Assembly: GCA_944381335.1 (NCBI GenBank)
Contig: CALWKT010000045.1
Coordinates: forward strand, 1-7,040
Direction of reading: 5' to 3'
Length of the DNA stretch: 7,040 nucleotides
Source: an uncultured Christensenellaceae bacterium
GTDB lineage: Bacteria > Bacillota_A > Clostridia > Christensenellales > UBA3700
Made by a program: the position numbers and the translations under genes. The notes below the pieces were generated by a model, which saw nothing but the letters and a program-made list of their open reading frames with translations, was not told the origin of the DNA and made no database searches. Below, one piece after another: positions 4,421 to 7,040 of this stretch; the stretch's first letter is position 1; each line of letters opens with the position of its first letter.

Positions 4421-6746
4421 TTTTTCAAGAAAACTCATACTTGACGGAGCGACGGGAAGTCTGCTTTCGGAAAGAAGCGGCGCACCGGCGGGATACCGGC
4501 TGGAGAGACTCAACCTGGAAGATCCGGACACGGTCTTTTCCGTGCACCGTGATTACGTGGAAGCGGGAAGCGACGTCATATATACCAACACGTTCGGCGC
4601 AAACCCGCTCAAACTGGGCGGAGAAACGCAGGCTGTCGTGAAAGCGGCGGTCGCGATCGCGAAAAAGGCGGCGGCGGGCAGAGCGTACGTGGCGCTTGAC
4701 GTGGGTCCGCTCGGCAAGCTGATCGGAGAAGGCGGCATAAGTTTTGACGAGGCGTACGAAAATTACGCGGCTGTGATACGCGCGGCGGCTGACGAGACGG
4801 ATCTGATCGTGATCGAGACGATGACGGATATCGCGGACGCGCGCATAGCCTTGCTCGCGGCGAAAGAAAACAGCTCTCTTCCGGTAATGCTGTCCATGTC
4901 ATTTGAAAAGAACGGCAGGAGCGCGTTCGGCACGGACGTTGAAAGTTTTGCGCGCATAATTTCCGGCATGGGCGTAAGCGCGGTGGGGATCAACTGTTCG
5001 CTCGGTCCGGTAGAGATGCTCCCGATGGCTGAGAAGCTTCTTGCGTGCACGCCTCTTCCCGTGTTCATAAAACCCAACGCCGGCATGCCCAGGTTCGAGA
5101 ACGGCAGGACGGTCTACGACATAGACAAAAGACAGTTCGTCGACGCGATGAACAAAATCCACGCGCTCGGCGTGAACATTCTCGGCGGTTGCTGCGGCAC
5201 TGATCCAGAATACGTCGGACTGCTCGCAAAAGAGACGACCGGCAAGGTCGCAAGGCAGCCTTACAAGCCTGTGCGCGCGCTCAGTTCCTCCACTTCCACC
5301 GTGATAATAGACGGCATGAAAGTTGTCGGAGAGCGGATAAACCCGACCGGCAAAAAGAAGTTCCAGGCGGCGCTTAGAGAGGGGAATTTCGATTACATCC
5401 TGGCTCAGGGCATAGAACAGTCTCAGGCGGGCGCAGATATTCTTGACGTCAACGTGGGGCTGAACGGCACCGACGAAAAGACAAATATGATCAGGGTCGT
5501 AGAAGGGCTGCAAAAAGTTGTTTCCCGTCCGCTCGTCATAGACAGCTCGTCCCCGGAAGTGCTTGAAGCGGCGCTGAGACGTTACAACGGCAAGGCGCTG
5601 ATCAACAGCGTGAACGGCAAGAAAAGCAGCGTGGAATCCGTTCTTCCGCTTGCAGTGAAATACGGCGCGGCAGTGGTATGTCTTGCGCTGGACGAAAACG
5701 GGATCCCTTCCACGGTCGACGGCAGAGTGGAGATCGGAAAAACGCTGGTTTCGCAATGTCTTAAAGCCGGGATAGCGAAAGAAGACGTCTACGTTGACAC
5801 GCTGACTATGGCTGAATCTGCTGAAAAGGGAAGCGCGCTTTGCACCGTGGGAGCGCTCGGAGAGATAAAAAAGACTGGCGCAGGCACCATTCTCGGGGTC
5901 AGCAACGTGTCTTTCGGCATGCCTTTGAGAGAGGAGATAAACGCGACTTTCTTAAGCATGGCAAAGGACGCCGGGCTTGACCTTGCCATCATCAACCCGT
6001 CTCTGACCAGGATTGAAGGCAGAGGCTATGCGCGCGATTTCCTTCTCGGCAAAGAGGGCGCAACAGACGCATATATCGCTTACGCCGCGAAGACTTCGCA
6101 AATAAAAACTCCTGATTTCAAAGAGAGCGGCGCGCCGGATATGACCCGCGCCATCGTAGGCGGCATGGGCGGCGCGGCGAGAGAGACCGCTCAAAGGCTT
6201 CTTGAAGAAATGCCGCCTCTCGAAGTAGCGGCAAAACATATAATCCCCGCGCTCGACGTGGTCGGCGACCTGTACGAGAGGGGAGTGATCTTCCTGCCCC
6301 AACTGATAGCGGCGGCAGAAAGCGCAAAGCAGGCGTTCTCCGCGCTCGAGGAAAAGATGAAAGGCGGCGAGACGACGCAGAGCGACAGACGTTTCGTGCT
6401 GGCAACGGTCAAGGGCGACATTCACGACATAGGCAAGAACATAGTCAAGGCGGTCGTGTCCAACTACGGCTACAAGGTCGTGGACCTCGGCAGAGACGTG
6501 GACTACAAGGTCGTTCTTGACGCAGTGGAGAGCAACTATCCGTGCGTTCTCGGTCTTTCCGCGCTGATGACGACCACCGCGCAGAATATGGCTGAAACGA
6601 TCAGGATCGTCAGAGAAAAATATCCCGACGTTCCGGTGCTGGTAGGCGGAGCGGTGATAACGCCTGAATATGCAAACAGCATCGGCGGCGTCTATTGCAA
6701 GGACGCCAACGCCACCGTCAAAGCTTTGAAAGAGAACTTAGACTGA
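4413..6746 (+). CDS. metH: Cobalamin-dependent methionine synthase MetH, three-domain form without reactivation domain
   Basis: MetH transfers the methyl group of 5-methyltetrahydrofolate via cob(I)alamin to homocysteine, giving methionine and tetrahydrofolate. The 777 residues contain, in order: a homocysteine-binding barrel (about 1-285) with zinc-ligand cysteines in GINC (Cys195) and GGCCGT (Cys260, Cys261); a pterin-binding barrel (about 300-555; GERINPTGKKKF, ADILDVNVG, LVIDSS, GVSNVSFG, IINPS); the helical cobalamin cap (about 565-650); and the B12-binding domain with DIHDIG (669-674, His671 as lower cobalt ligand), GLSALMTTT (714-722) and LVGGA (743-747). It ends where E. coli MetH (about 1227 residues) continues into the activation domain, supplied here by the preceding gene. 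The GTG start lies 7 bases after GGAGGT (4400-4405) and overlaps the upstream gene by 8 bases. All catalytic motifs are intact. Confidence 0.95.
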   Translation: MIDFSRKLILDGATGSLLSERSGAPAGYRLERLNLEDPDTVFSVHRDYVEAGSDVIYTNTFGANPLKLGGETQAVVKAAVAIAKKAAAGRAYVALDVGPLGKLIGEGGISFDEAYENYAAVIRAAADETDLIVIETMTDIADARIALLAAKENSSLPVMLSMSFEKNGRSAFGTDVESFARIISGMGVSAVGINCSLGPVEMLPMAEKLLACTPLPVFIKPNAGMPRFENGRTVYDIDKRQFVDAMNKIHALGVNILGGCCGTDPEYVGLLAKETTGKVARQPYKPVRALSSSTSTVIIDGMKVVGERINPTGKKKFQAALREGNFDYILAQGIEQSQAGADILDVNVGLNGTDEKTNMIRVVEGLQKVVSRPLVIDSSSPEVLEAALRRYNGKALINSVNGKKSSVESVLPLAVKYGAAVVCLALDENGIPSTVDGRVEIGKTLVSQCLKAGIAKEDVYVDTLTMAESAEKGSALCTVGALGEIKKTGAGTILGVSNVSFGMPLREEINATFLSMAKDAGLDLAIINPSLTRIEGRGYARDFLLGKEGATDAYIAYAAKTSQIKTPDFKESGAPDMTRAIVGGMGGAARETAQRLLEEMPPLEVAAKHIIPALDVVGDLYERGVIFLPQLIAAAESAKQAFSALEEKMKGGETTQSDRRFVLATVKGDIHDIGKNIVKAVVSNYGYKVVDLGRDVDYKVVLDAVESNYPCVLGLSALMTTTAQNMAETIRIVREKYPDVPVLVGGAVITPEYANSIGGVYCKDANATVKALKENLD

Positions 6747-6760
6747 CATGCCATGAAGAC

Positions 6761-6790
6761 AAAGCGCGGCTTGCAGCCGCGCTTTTTTTT
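6761..6790 (+). terminator. Intrinsic terminator of the metF-metH operon
   Basis: AAAGCGCGGCT (6761-6771) pairs perfectly with AGCCGCGCTTT (6775-6785) around the loop TGC, and eight T residues (6783-6790) complete a canonical Rho-independent terminator. It lies 14 bases after the metH stop and ends the three-gene operon. Confidence 0.95.
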
Positions 6791-6924
6791 GCGCCGGAAA
6801 CGTCCTGAACCGTTTTGTCGCTTTGCTGAAAAATATTGTACTTGTGTAGATAAAACGCATATTTGCAGATAAAGCGAATATTGTATAAACGCTTTATCGC
6901 GTCTCTGACTACCGCAGCATAAAA

Positions 6925-7032
6925 AGACGTTAGTATAAAAGAAGGCATTCGTATAATAAGATGACGTTTGAGTTAAAAGACGTCCACATAAATAGACGTC
7001 CACATAAGAATAAAATGAAGACATTCGTATAA
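6925..7032. repeat. Short A/T-rich degenerate repeats around AGAC..(5-6)..ATAA
   Basis: About six related units occur at 6925, 6943, 6962, 6978, 6994 and 7019, spaced 18, 19, 16, 16 and 25 bases. The most alike pairs are AGACGTCCACATAA at 6978 and 6994, and AGRCATTCGTATAA at 6943 and 7019. The array reaches almost to the window edge and may continue. The preceding stretch 6791-6924 has no gene and no clear signal. Function is unknown; clustered regulator-binding sites or simple slippage-derived repeats are both possible. Confidence 0.6.
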
Positions 7033-7040
7033 AAAAAAGA

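Overview
The window looks like chromosome of an uncultured, probably gut-associated Clostridia-type Firmicute. This is inferred from AGGAGG-type ribosome binding sites, coding sequence moderately rich in G+C between A/T-rich spacers, an RsgI-like lipoprotein, and a methionine synthase whose reactivation domain is a separate gene. No rRNA, tRNA, phage or transposase gene is visible, so the lineage is a guess. All five credible genes lie on the + strand.

Left part (1-913): a small Cro/C1-type (XRE) regulator gene (306-539) sits between two diverged copies of a structured intergenic repeat (about 1-142 and 583-723). The copies align without gaps at an offset of 581 bases and keep a hairpin with a CGCAAGA loop, including one paired base change. 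The second copy is itself flanked by 46-bp direct repeats (541-586 and 714-759).

Middle (914-2392): one long gene for a secreted acidic lipoprotein. It has the periplasmic VDINPS domain of RsgI-type anti-sigma factors but no cytoplasmic anti-sigma domain and no sigI beside it. The following 544-bp gap (2393-2936) is almost all repeat. It holds an exact 36-bp direct repeat separated by exactly 30 unique bases (CRISPR-like geometry, but only two repeats and no cas gene in view), a strong hairpin that probably ends the lipoprotein transcript, and three to four imperfect tandem units of 66/66/63 bp.

Right part (2869-6790): a clear methionine operon with a near-consensus extended -10 promoter, metF, a stand-alone B12-dependent methionine synthase reactivation protein, metH lacking its C-terminal reactivation domain, and a textbook terminator. 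The genes overlap by 4 and 8 bases and both downstream genes start with GTG, so translation is probably coupled. MetF makes 5-methyltetrahydrofolate, MetH moves its methyl group through cobalamin to homocysteine, and the small middle protein is expected to restore oxidised cobalamin in trans using S-adenosylmethionine. The window ends in A/T-rich short repeats (6925-7032) that may continue beyond the edge.
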